Assembly (NCBI GenBank): GCA_965223585.1
Contig: CBDCWW010000014.1
Span: 248,001 to 312,000 of the forward strand
Reading direction: 5' to 3'
Source: CBDCVN01 sp965223585
Lineage (GTDB): Bacteria; Deinococcota; Deinococci; Deinococcales; Trueperaceae
Length of the DNA: 64,000 nucleotides
In this document: one piece after another, positions 8,060 through 16,399 of the stretch
Layout: each line of letters starts with the position of its first letter
How positions within the stretch are numbered: the stretch's first letter is position 1
The notes under the pieces: generated by a model
The model's database searches: none
What the model was told of the DNA's origin: nothing
The model's input: the letters and a program-made list of their open reading frames with translations, nothing else
Translations under genes and position numbers: made by a program

Positions 8060-8963
8060 GAGTTTACTCCTAACTAAAATTTTCAGTAAATAAATTTGTG
8101 ATAAAATAACTCGTTTTCAAAACAGATGGTCCCTTGAAAGTGCTTTTCTCCAATTTTGCTAAGAACCTTTCTATAGAAATAATCCACTGATAGCAACGCT
8201 ATCTGGCTTAGCAAAACAGGTAGAGTTAGAAAGAGAAGCCTTTGAGGCAGTAAATAAAATAAAACAGAATTCTGATAATAATGATAAGAAAAAGTTGCTA
8301 GGTATTCCTAGGTGTTGCCAAACAGAGTTTGGGAACAAGTAAAAATAAAGGTTTAAATACAATTTGGGAAATACTTTCCAACACTCCTGATTCTAACAGA
8401 TTGCTTCACTGAAAAAATAGGACCCAAAATCCCCAAATAATAAATCTTATGTCGTAAGTAAATACCATGATATCCAAAAGAAAATGTAGCACAAATTGAA
8501 AATAGGTGCGCTTATTAATATTACAGCGCATTGTCACGAAGAATAACCACCAGATAGCCTAAAAGAGTATGCTTTCGATGCGAAACATAATTAGAGACAA
8601 CTTTTTCTCAAGGCTTATTAAATTGGTAGCATTTCAGAAGTTACGTGCTGGAGCTAATCTTGAGCATGAATAGAGAGTATAATTTGTCTTAGTTTGGCGC
8701 AACCTGCCATTCTTTGTAAAACAGCATAAGTCTGATTGCCATAAACATCGCTTTGAACGGATACTCTAGCACCTTGTAGTTATTTAATGGCGTCTCCATA
8801 GGAGTTGAAATTTTAGTTCAAGCTCTTGAATCATCTAAAAACTCCCAAAATCTTATATTATGGGAATTGTGTTAAGTCACTATAAGCTGATATTCTTAAA
8901 AATTGCTGTTTCTTGTAACGTTTTTCAGCTCTTTTTCCAAATATAAGTTATAGAAAAAAGCTT
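8060..8963. other. 900-bp region with degenerate coding traces only
   Basis: I find no intact gene. A plus-strand open stretch at about 8185-8341 (containing ATLSGLAKQVELEREAFEAV) has no usable start. A minus-strand stretch at about 8665-8790 (QSDVYGNQTYAVLQRMAGC) is interrupted by a stop. Both read like decayed protein fragments of unknown family. The region marks the left edge of the second accessory island, where CTCGAG sites stop. Confidence 0.4.
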
Positions 8964-8993
8964 GTGAAGTTTGTCTTACAGAAAGGTCAAGGT

Positions 8994-9737
8994 ATGTTCA
9001 AATATATAATTATCATCGGAATTTTGATTGTGGCTATAAGTGTCATTCCCAACCAGAGTTACTCTACATCCGATGCACAGCTTTCCGAGCCTGACGGGTA
9101 TCATGTTTTAGAGCTTTTTACATCCCAAAGTTGCTCCTCATGTCCAGCAGCAGATGCTTTTTTAGAAGAACTCGATAAAAATGAGAATATTATCGCGCTA
9201 AGTTGTAATGTCACATACTGGAATCATTTAAATTGGCAAGATACGCTCTCACAAGATTTCTGCACGGATAAGCAGAGACAATACAGCTACATCCAGAACA
9301 GAAATGGACTCGTTTTCACTCCCGAGCTTATGATTAACGGAGAAAAAAGCTTTATTGGTTCAAAACGTGGAAAAATTGTTGATTATCTGTCACATGATAC
9401 AAACGCCGTTATGTCATTAAAACTAGAACTCAAAGACGAGGAAGTCACTGTAGCTGCCTTAAATGATAATACCCAATGGGATTCAGACAATATTGTAACT
9501 TTAATTGCATACGGTGATAAACACACACAATTTGTTCCTTCAGGTGAGAATCGTGGCAGAACGATACACTATTCTAACCCCGTCCTGAGCATGAAAAAAA
9601 TTGCTCAAAATTGGAATGGTTCTTCGCCAATATCTTCATCCATAAATAGTGATACACCACCATCCGGCTATGTTGTTTTGGTGTCTAGTAAAAATGTGGG
9701 CGGAAAAATTTTGGGTGCTGGTAAGATCAAGCTTTAG
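8994..9737 (+). CDS. DUF1223 secreted thioredoxin-like protein
   Basis: The start at 8994 (MFKYIIIIGILIVAISV) gives a clean signal peptide or membrane anchor and follows GAAAGGTCAAGGT; an earlier in-frame start at 8964 adds ten residues and is less likely. DUF1223 features follow: VLELFTSQSCSSCPAADAFL with a CxxC, SCNVTYWNHLNWQDTLS, QRQYSYIQNRNGLVFTPEL, and INGEKSFIGSKR. The family has a thioredoxin-like fold with a Cys pair and acts outside the cytoplasm, but no substrate is established. There are no related neighbours; the gene sits between decayed DNA and a resolvase remnant, so it may have come with the island. Complete at about 247 residues. Confidence 0.82.
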   Translation: MFKYIIIIGILIVAISVIPNQSYSTSDAQLSEPDGYHVLELFTSQSCSSCPAADAFLEELDKNENIIALSCNVTYWNHLNWQDTLSQDFCTDKQRQYSYIQNRNGLVFTPELMINGEKSFIGSKRGKIVDYLSHDTNAVMSLKLELKDEEVTVAALNDNTQWDSDNIVTLIAYGDKHTQFVPSGENRGRTIHYSNPVLSMKKIAQNWNGSSPISSSINSDTPPSGYVVLVSSKNVGGKILGAGKIKL

Positions 9738-9878
9738 ATGTTTAGTCTAACGTTGTGGTAAAAGGGTAGCAGCGAGATTCATATATTGAATCACTGAACA
9801 AGAGAATATGCTCTATAGAGAGTAAAAGTCAACAAGTGACCCTAAAACTCGGATTGTTTTTAAAGTGGACTCCCCTTT

Positions 9879-9998
9879 TTACTCCTCATCCATATACCGA
9901 TAGAAAGTTGCTCGGGATATTTTCAGTGTCTCGCAAATATCGGCTACACTATTATTGCTATCTTTACGCAACTCTTTAGCCATCCTAATTTTTGTGGG
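9879..9998 (-). pseudogene. Serine resolvase/invertase, C-terminal HTH remnant
   Basis: About 39 codons read MAKELRKDSNNSVADICETL then KISRATFYRYMDEE and a stop. This matches the helix-turn-helix end of Tn3/Hin-type serine recombinases. The catalytic N-terminal domain is missing; upstream sequence is not coding in this frame. It is a relic of a transposon or invertible segment. Confidence 0.7.
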
Positions 9999-10262
9999 TA
10001 GAAACCCGAGCGTAGCCAATTAATATGGCTATATTGTTGCAAAACTCATGAGTAGTGTCTAGTTTTGAGATGTTGATTTCAAGACGAGTTTCGAGACAGA
10101 AAAACTCCCTACCCTGCTTATACTATGTTTGAGCAGAAAACTATCTCACAAACAGAGGTTTTTGAGACTGTCTAAATCAATCCTCTATCCTATATCGGAT
10201 AAAGTTAATCTACTTGTGTGTGAATACCTAGTTAACTCTTCACAGATCGTGTATAGCGGTTG

Positions 10263-10580
10263 TTACGTTTCTTCCTCACCAACAGGCTCTCGCTCTGAAG
10301 TTGAAATATGCCCCATAGGATATGAGGGTGCTAGTCTGAGATAAAGAGGCTTTTCGTGTCGTAATATTCCAATCACATCATTGAATTGACTAGCAGTATA
10401 ATGGAGGCGTATAAAGTTCTCTGGTCTTTCCTCATCAGGTGGAATAGGTGCTCCATCCTTGTGAAAGGTAAGGCTACCAACATATGTGCCCTTGTCATAG
10501 CACTCAATACTAAAAGTGGCATGGTTTGCAGACATGTAATGAATTGTGTAGCTGTCAAATTTTCTTTTGATGGTTGTCAT
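10263..10580 (-). CDS. Conserved hypothetical protein, 105 residues
   Basis: The ATG follows AGGAAGAAATACCGT, a fair ribosome binding site. The sequence is soluble, beta-rich and evenly composed (YTIHYMSANHATFSIECYDK, GSLTFHKDGAPIPPD, IRLHYTASQFNDVIGILRHE) and ends in an acidic tail. It looks like a real conserved small protein of the type often annotated only as hypothetical. There is no catalytic motif. It lies downstream of the broken apeA gene on the same strand, 129 bp away, so it could once have been in the same transcript. A role in the defence island is possible but has no support beyond position. Confidence 0.65.
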   Translation of the reverse strand: MTTIKRKFDSYTIHYMSANHATFSIECYDKGTYVGSLTFHKDGAPIPPDEERPENFIRLHYTASQFNDVIGILRHEKPLYLRLAPSYPMGHISTSEREPVGEEET

Positions 10581-10708
10581 ACGGTATTTCTTCCTTTCTT
10601 TTTCCCTTCGGAATACGTTTGTGGTAACACATTATTTTGGTTTAGGTTTAGTCTCGATAACATATTTTATCAAGATTAAACTTTGGAACAATCAGAAGGC
10701 AAATTCTT

Positions 10709-11898
10709 TTAGAGATGTGGCATTATTATTTTGTCGATCTGTTCATCCGAGAATGCTAGTCTGCTGAGTAATTGAAGCGTGAATAGTGTCTCAACTTCCT
10801 TACAAAGTTTCCAAAGTTCCATTCCGCTTTTTGCTTCGTCTTTTAGCTTTTCGTTACGATGTGTCAAGTAATTTCTTGTGGAAAAAATATCCCCTATTAG
10901 ATCTTCTCTCTTATCACTATTGCCAAAGTATTTTTTGAAAGGTTTAATCAGTCTCCTTATTCTTGTACTGAGGGTTAATTGGTTAGCGTACTCTAATGTT
11001 TTTGTAAGCCACTCTCTGCGGTTTTTAGGACATGCTTCAATTAATAATGATTTAGTTTCTTCATATTCGTCTTCTGGTATAGGGGGTTCATCGTTTGTTC
11101 TGCGATGTAAGCTCTCAAGACCCATGACAAGAAATAAGAATCTGATTTCAGGATAAGTTATTTTATCAGTTGTAGCAAGAAAGTATAAATTAAAAACTGA
11201 TTCTAACTCCTCATAGTTTTCCAGCCAAGTAGCTAGAATGGTGTCTAGGGTGCTAGCTATAGCCCCATACTCAAAGAGCATTTTATCCTTGTAAATCTTT
11301 GGAGGTGAGTTTGGGTGAGGAAGACTTTCATAGTACATTTGGATTGGTGTAGATGACGACTTTTCCTCAGTTTTTTCAAGAGAATCAGATGAGTAAATGA
11401 CTAGGTTTGTAAGAGCAACTGGTTGGTTGATAGCAAGGCACAGGAAATTGTTGATTCGAGACACATATTTACGTAATTCTTTTAAGTCCATTTGAATTTG
11501 ATCTGTGGTTTCCAGTTTGATAAATGATTTTTGTGTTATTCTTGCTTCAAAAACATTTTTAGGTGCTAAGGGAAAGGGAAATGTTGACTCAAACACTATC
11601 GATAGTTCAAGACCTTGTTTTAACGTGTATACTTTTTCAGTAGGTTTTTTATATTGAATTGTCGTTGACGAATTTTGGAGATCATTAGTGATTGATATTC
11701 CGCTAATATCGAGCCACTGATCTAGCCCTTCATAAGAGAAAAATATTTGAGAGAACTTATGTGGTTCTTCTCTATCTAGGTGTGTACCTACCAGAACTAG
11801 ATTAGCACCTAAAACATCCTTTGAAATGCCAGAGGAAGACCAATTTCGACCATTTTTATAGAAACACTCATCTAATGTAATGGGTCCCTTTTTAGTTA
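10709..11898 (-). pseudogene. apeA: apeA-like HEPN anti-phage gene, 3' part
   Basis: The frame is open from the ISAzo13-like edge (11898) to the stop at 10709 and gives about 395 residues. It begins TKKGPITLDECF and EGLDQWLDISGIS, like the ApeA N-terminal domain. It ends in an ApeA-type HEPN domain with the ribonuclease motif RNYLTH (R-x4-H) near the C-terminus. ApeA is a single-gene anti-phage system that is thought to cleave RNA on infection. The 5' part lies at 14475-14663. Joining the two across one TA target duplication keeps frame (codons GGA ATA ACT AAA) and gives about 458 residues, close to full-length ApeA. GTG at 11596 is only an internal possible start. The gene is broken, although a HEPN-only product is conceivable. 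Confidence 0.78.
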
Positions 11899-11932
11899 GG
11901 ATCGTCGGCGAAATAACTTGAGCATTTCAAAA

Positions 11933-12127
11933 TTATTGGGGAACAGCAGTGTAATTCCAAGATGGTAAAAAATCATCAAAAACAATGGGCATTGCCTGTT
12001 TGAAATTTTCATCAGCTTTTTGCCCTTTCTTATAGTGCTTATCTATGACATTTACAAAAACCTTAAGTCCTGTTTTAGTTTCTGTTCTAGATATAAGCAT
12101 CTTGAGGATTTCCACGGAATCTAGTAT
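11933..12127 (-). pseudogene. ISAzo13-like transposase, C-terminal piece
   Basis: It encodes DSVEILKMLISRTETKTGLK, then the family's closing pattern FDDFLPSWNYTAVPQ. It was separated from the rest of the gene by the ISH3-like insertion at 12128-13413. On paper, removing that element and one AGTAT copy rejoins QGVIL to DSVEIL in frame. Confidence 0.85.
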
Positions 12128-13413
12128 CAGTACTCCGCAAAATAAGTGTATAACATAAAAAAGGGAAAAATAGCTGTGAGGTAGCTACATGAAAAAGAGT
12201 CAACAAAGTCATAAATTAAAGGATAGTGAATTCCTTAAGGAGACTATTGTGACTCTAGTAAATCTTAACTCACCCTCTTGCTTAGAAGCAAATGATGTTC
12301 ATCAACAAGCTAGTGAAATTATTGATCAGAAATTTGATTTCGATGCCTCTGGTAGTTCCTACTCAACTCAAGATATTTCTGATGTCATACTAGCTGCTGC
12401 TACTAGAAATATTTCTATAGAACAAGCCTGTAAAGACCTCAAAGGTGCTCCTTCCCCTAATACTGTACGTAATTTCATCAAAGATGCTTTGCCTGAAGAG
12501 ACTAGAGATTTAGAAGCACAGCTCAATGGTGCCATGAGAGATAACCTTCCTAAAAACCTCTTCAAAACACCTTTGCGTTGTGCAATCGACATTACTGAGA
12601 TCAATTACTATGGTGATAGAGCTGATGAATCTGTGCGTGGAGGTAAAGCTCAAAAGGGTACTACTAAGTTCCACTGCTACGCTACTTTATATGTTATCAA
12701 GAAGAATCGCCGCTACACCTTAGCAATTACCCTTATGGATAAAGATGAAAAGGTATTGGATGTACTGAAGCGCTTGTTAGCTGAAGCTGATGATATAGGG
12801 TTGAGAATCAAGCGTTTGCTATTGGACAGGGGCTTTGATAATAATTCTGTGATAAAGCACCTACAAAGTTTAGACTTTCCTTGTGTAGTACCACTGGTAA
12901 GAAGAGGCAAGAAAGTTCGTGATTTGTTGAATACAAAACAGAGCTATGAAACAGAGTTCAGTCGTAACAGTGATAAGTATGGGGAAGTTAAGTTTAAGGT
13001 ATATATAGCATGTAAGTACAGCAAGGGGAAATATGGAAAGCGGGGGATACAAACATTTGCATACATAGTTACCGGAAAACTAAAGATGCCACCATTGCAA
13101 GTATACGAGGAGTATCGTAAACGTTTTGGGATAGAATCAAGTTATCGAATGGTTAATAAGGTGAGAATCAGGACTTGTACGAAGTTAGCGATAGTACGTT
13201 TATTTTATATGGGTTTAGGGTTTATGTTATTGAATTTATGGACATATTTAAAATGGGTGTATTTGCACTTGAGGCAAAGAGGACCTAGGGTAGTGTTATG
13301 TGAATTGTTTCCTTTAGAAACCTTTTCCATATGGTTATGGGAAGTGGTTAAAGAACGTCTAGGTCTTCGCAAATCCATCCCCTTACCTGTTCGTATTTGA
13401 TTGCGGAGTACTG
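12128..13413 (+). mobile_element. ISH3-like element nested in the ISAzo13-like element
   Basis: Perfect 13-bp terminal inverted repeats CAGTACTCCGCAA lie at 12128-12140 and 13401-13413. The 5-bp target duplication AGTAT is at 12123-12127 and 13414-13418. It is 1286 bp with one complete transposase. The perfect ends and duplication mean this insertion is young, later than the ISAzo13-like insertion into apeA. Confidence 0.93.
12189..13400 (+). CDS. ISH3-family DDE transposase
   Basis: 403 residues, full length. The first catalytic Asp is in AIDITEINYYGDRAD (about 138), the second in RLLLDRGFDNNSV, and the Glu in YRKRFGIESSYRM, in the layout of ISH3/IS4-like transposases with a beta-strand insertion between the second Asp and the Glu. 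The start ATG lies 61 bp inside the left terminal repeat after GTGAGGTAGCTAC. The stop is at the inner edge of the right repeat. No frameshift or internal stop is seen, so it is probably active and could move this element. Confidence 0.9.
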   Translation: MKKSQQSHKLKDSEFLKETIVTLVNLNSPSCLEANDVHQQASEIIDQKFDFDASGSSYSTQDISDVILAAATRNISIEQACKDLKGAPSPNTVRNFIKDALPEETRDLEAQLNGAMRDNLPKNLFKTPLRCAIDITEINYYGDRADESVRGGKAQKGTTKFHCYATLYVIKKNRRYTLAITLMDKDEKVLDVLKRLLAEADDIGLRIKRLLLDRGFDNNSVIKHLQSLDFPCVVPLVRRGKKVRDLLNTKQSYETEFSRNSDKYGEVKFKVYIACKYSKGKYGKRGIQTFAYIVTGKLKMPPLQVYEEYRKRFGIESSYRMVNKVRIRTCTKLAIVRLFYMGLGFMLLNLWTYLKWVYLHLRQRGPRVVLCELFPLETFSIWLWEVVKERLGLRKSIPLPVRI

Positions 13414-13835
13414 AGTATAACTCCTTGGCAAGCACGAGTTACATGAGGGAATAAACGATGTTCTATAGGATTATACTTGGAACTATAGGGTGGATAATGT
13501 GCTATACGTATGGATAAACCAAGGTCATTGGCAAGATTTTGTAGTGCTTCTTTGAATATGTAGTGTCGAGAATTATTGCTACCTCCACAGTCACACAATA
13601 TTAGCAATTTTTTGCTGTGAGCATAGAGTTTAATTGCGTGATTTTGCCACCATAAACGAACACAGTCACAAGCAAACTCGCTGGTGTCATGACTGGTATT
13701 AATGGTTATGTAGCCAAGATTATACCTTAAATCATAAATGCCATGAGGAATAGCTATTGCCTCAGCCAAAGAGTAGAAATCATGATCATAAACTTTTATT
13801 GCTTGTTGGCTATACACTTTACCGTTTCTATACAA
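13414..13835 (-). pseudogene. ISAzo13-like transposase, central catalytic piece
   Basis: It contains VNDHDF-like VYDHDFYSLAEAIAIPHGIY, ITINTSHDTSEFACDCVRLW, the second catalytic Asp region LLILCDCGGSNNSRHY and the Glu region YPPYSSKYNPIEHRLFPHVT. It is in the -1 frame relative to 13841-14422. Its distal end is cut by the nested ISH3-like element; the last residues in the open frame (STPQSNTNR) are read from that element. Confidence 0.85.
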
Positions 13836-13840
13836 AGCAC

Positions 13841-14422
13841 CTATAGGCTCTTTTTTTTACTGTCCATGCTAATAACTGGTTGTCTAGCAGTTTGATAATC
13901 TTCTTTTAATTTAGCAATATTCTTGAATTGATCATCACGATCTATGCACTCCTTAGCACTCATCACTTTCTTTGCCTTACGTTTACGAAATTTGTGTTTT
14001 TCAAGCAGTTGAACCACCAGTTTTTCACTTATCTGAAAGCCTTGCTCTTTTAGAAACTGAGTTAATTCACGCTGGTTTAAATAGGTCCATTTGATCTTTT
14101 GATCCATGGGTGAGCCAGCAGTATATTGATCAATAATTTGCAAGAAAGCTAACTCAAGCTCTTGGTTATTTTCAATGACAGACTTACGTCCTCCACCTTC
14201 TTGGCGAATTCTAGTTTGGGACAAGATTTGCTCATCGTCAAGCTCTGCTAATCCTATTTTTATGGTATTAGGGCTACACTTTAGCAACTGACTGACATAT
14301 GTTATTCCACCATGACCTAGCTTCTCCGCTTCTACAGCAGCATAGCGTCGTCTATCTTTTTCAGATAAAGATTCATAATACCTTTGCATATGTTTTTCAA
14401 CTTGCTCACTATATGGGTTCAT
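13841..14422 (-). CDS. ISAzo13-like transposase, N-terminal piece
   Basis: 193 residues starting MNPYSEQVEKHMQRYYESLS. It has the family's N-terminal helical region (EKDRRRYAAVEAEKLGHGGI, YVSQLLKCSPNTIKIGLAEL, RIRQEGGGRKSV) and runs to ISMDSKKK, where the first catalytic Asp lies. The stop follows at once in this frame. The run AGT AAA AAA AAG (T8 on the plus strand at 13851-13858) contains the heptamer A-AAA-AAG in the phase needed for -1 ribosomal slippage. The -1 frame continues KKKEPIGAL into the next piece. This suggests regulated frameshifting rather than a random lesion. Confidence 0.85.
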   Translation of the reverse strand: MNPYSEQVEKHMQRYYESLSEKDRRRYAAVEAEKLGHGGITYVSQLLKCSPNTIKIGLAELDDEQILSQTRIRQEGGGRKSVIENNQELELAFLQIIDQYTAGSPMDQKIKWTYLNQRELTQFLKEQGFQISEKLVVQLLEKHKFRKRKAKKVMSAKECIDRDDQFKNIAKLKEDYQTARQPVISMDSKKKSL

Positions 14423-14474
14423 TACCCATATGATAATTGATTCTCAAATAATCAACTTATATCGCCGGTCATCC

Positions 14475-14663
14475 TATTCCATAGATTCGGGATACTTGGT
14501 CTGATTTTGGTACTATTCCCTTTCCAAGTAAACCATGTACTTCTAATTTAACGTCTACAGAGTCTGATATAAAAAGAGTTCCGGGCAACTGATTTTCTGG
14601 TTTTTCAGGTAACCACCAATAACCTTGTAGTTCAAGCGTTTCAGGCAATCTCATTTGAGGCAC
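14475..14663 (-). pseudogene. apeA: apeA-like gene, 5' part
   Basis: 63 codons start MPQMRLPETLELQGYWWLPE and continue PGTLFISDSVDVKLEVHGLL, matching the start of ApeA N-terminal domain 1 (GxWWLP, then GTL). The frame runs into the ISAzo13-like end at 14474. It joins to 10709-11898 in frame after one TA is removed. The true start is likely the ATG at 14663; a purine-poor leader precedes it. Confidence 0.75.
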
Positions 14664-14989
14664 CTAATTGTAAAACTTTCGAAAAAAGACATTAGTTTGC
14701 ATCTTTTCATCATTTATAGCCACCTTTCTTGCAGTGCATAGACTTACTATAAACTTTCAGAGAAATTCATTTCAACATACAGTTCTCTGTTTCCGTAAGT
14801 GGAATTAGAGAATGATTGTTTTGGTAAGATTTTTAAAACAGCAAATGTATTTTTGTTGTACTAATTTAACTTTTTTAAATAGGATTATTTATCATGTTAA
14901 AAACGGGGCATTTACTGAATAAAGTAACACCCAATCCCCAAATATTACCTACATGAATTTGACAAAGAAATTTGTGTACATATGCTAAC
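14664..14989. other. Intergenic region without a gene
   Basis: About 325 bp, AT-rich. It presumably held the promoter of the broken apeA gene. I see no ORF with support, no repeat and no clear terminator. Confidence 0.5.
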
Positions 14990-15340
14990 TTAGGGTGATT
15001 TAGCAAGGTCACGTCTTTTGAAGGGGCCGAATTTTTGAATGTTACCTTGACAATCTTTTACTTCAATTGTTGCAGGAAACCATTTTTTAGGATAGTTTGT
15101 AATTATAAAAACCTCTTCTAATTGTACGTCACAGTTGTTACCAACCAAGCCAAATGGTATTTGATCATGCTTATTCGAAAGACTTACTGATGCTATTTTA
15201 TCGGGGTCGTTTACAGAGACTTTAATCATCGGTTTTCCTTGAGGTGACGTAGCCACAACTTCAACAAGGCTATTATTACCCTCAGCATAAACTAGAGCTT
15301 GAAAAAGCAAGATAACAACGAAGATAAACTTATAAGTCAT
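14990..15340 (-). CDS. Small secreted hypothetical protein
   Basis: 116 residues with a clear signal peptide (MTYKFIFVVILLFQALVYAE, cleavage after VYA). The mature part is about 97 residues, beta-rich, with two Cys (NNCDVQ and KDCQGN) that could pair outside the cytoplasm. The ATG follows AGGGAGAA at good spacing. Family not recognised. It stands alone between apeA and the CapA operon. There is no IS or frameshift, so it seems intact. Confidence 0.65.
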   Translation of the reverse strand: MTYKFIFVVILLFQALVYAEGNNSLVEVVATSPQGKPMIKVSVNDPDKIASVSLSNKHDQIPFGLVGNNCDVQLEEVFIITNYPKKWFPATIEVKDCQGNIQKFGPFKRRDLAKSP

Positions 15341-15505
15341 TTTTCATTCTCCCTAGTAATTAAGTTTGGATGTAAAAACACAACGTCATACATTATAGGG
15401 TTTGAAGGATGAGTAGGTTTAGAGACTCTGTAGTAAGCGATTTGCACAAGGTGGATAAGTAGGGAATGTAACTTAACAGCATAAGCTATACTTTACTCCC
15501 TAACT

Positions 15506-16399
15506 TCACTTTGCTAAGAAGGACTTTTCCTTAGGGCAAAATTCTAATTTTAAAGAGAAGCTAGAAGGGCTGACTTGACCATAGCGAATTCTAGTAGGTA
15601 GAAAACTATAATCAAAGCCCTCTTTAGTTATTTTGATATTCAAAATTCCCCCTTGCCGAGTTTTAGGAAAAGTTTGATCAAAAAGAAAGTTTCCTAGACT
15701 ATAGGCTATTAAAACCCCATCAAGACATTCTATTGTTTGGACTATGTGTGGACCATGTCCTATTATGATATTGGCTCCTTTGTCAATAAGTGCTCGAGCA
15801 ACCTCACGCTGCCTCGAAGAAACAGGGAAATACTCTACCCCCCAGTGTATACTGACTATCACTATATCTGCTTGATTTTCAGCCCTAGCCACAATTTCCA
15901 AATCTAAATCATTCCCCCAATCCACCAAAGCAACAAAAGCAAGAGTGATGGTTTCATTAGTTACTGTGTCTAGAGATACTGGTAGCAGCACTAACTCATT
16001 CTCTTCAAATGGTGTTATACTTGCTTCTCTTAAAACCTTGATACTCTCTTGTAAACCAAGCTCACCTGCGTCAAAAGCATGATTATTGGCAAGTGATAGT
16101 AGAGTAAAAGCATTTAGTGCCTGCACTGCTTCTAAAGGGGCACGTAAGTCATAGCTGTCACCCGTAAAAGGAGCAGTAGTCAAAGGAGATTCTAGATTTC
16201 CAAAAACGACATCTCCTTCAAGCTTATTTTCTACAGCAGAAAATGCCTTTTGCCAACGCCCAGCAAGTGATTTGACAACTCCACGCCCTAACATAATATC
16301 ACCTACAAAAGTGAGGTGTATATCCTTAGCTTGAACCCAGCCAAAGCTTAACAAACAAAAAATAAATGACCAGTTCTTAAGGCTGCAAGTTTGTCGCAA
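15506..16399 (-). CDS. CapA-like metallophosphoesterase (poly-gamma-glutamate synthesis protein family)
   Basis: 297 residues. A signal peptide (SFIFCLLSFGWVQA) is followed by the CapA domain: LTFVGDIMLGRGV, FGNLESPLTT, LSLANNHAFDAG, VIVSIHWGVEY and IIGHGPHIVQ, then SLGNFLFDQ. These are the metal-binding Asp/Asn/His blocks of the calcineurin-like fold. In Bacillus, CapA takes part in capsule export, but most members have unknown substrates. It overlaps the upstream DUF3160 gene by 23 bp, so the two are translated together and probably act together outside the cytoplasm. No capB or capC is present, which argues against poly-glutamate synthesis here. Confidence 0.85.
   Translation of the reverse strand: MRQTCSLKNWSFIFCLLSFGWVQAKDIHLTFVGDIMLGRGVVKSLAGRWQKAFSAVENKLEGDVVFGNLESPLTTAPFTGDSYDLRAPLEAVQALNAFTLLSLANNHAFDAGELGLQESIKVLREASITPFEENELVLLPVSLDTVTNETITLAFVALVDWGNDLDLEIVARAENQADIVIVSIHWGVEYFPVSSRQREVARALIDKGANIIIGHGPHIVQTIECLDGVLIAYSLGNFLFDQTFPKTRQGGILNIKITKEGFDYSFLPTRIRYGQVSPSSFSLKLEFCPKEKSFLAK

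Larger units (their letters stand above)
11899..14474 (-). mobile_element. ISAzo13-like element interrupted by an ISH3-like element
   Basis: Imperfect terminal inverted repeats of about 33 bp lie at 11899 (GGATCGTCGGCGAAATAACT) and, inverted, at 14474 (GGATGACCGGCGATATAAGT). The flanks share TA (11897-11898 and 14475-14476), a 2-bp target duplication within apeA. Without the nested element the unit is about 1.29 kb. The transposase runs leftward in three pieces: 14422-13841, 13835-13414 and 12122-11933. The first break is at an A8 tract; the second is the nested insertion. Confidence 0.85.
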
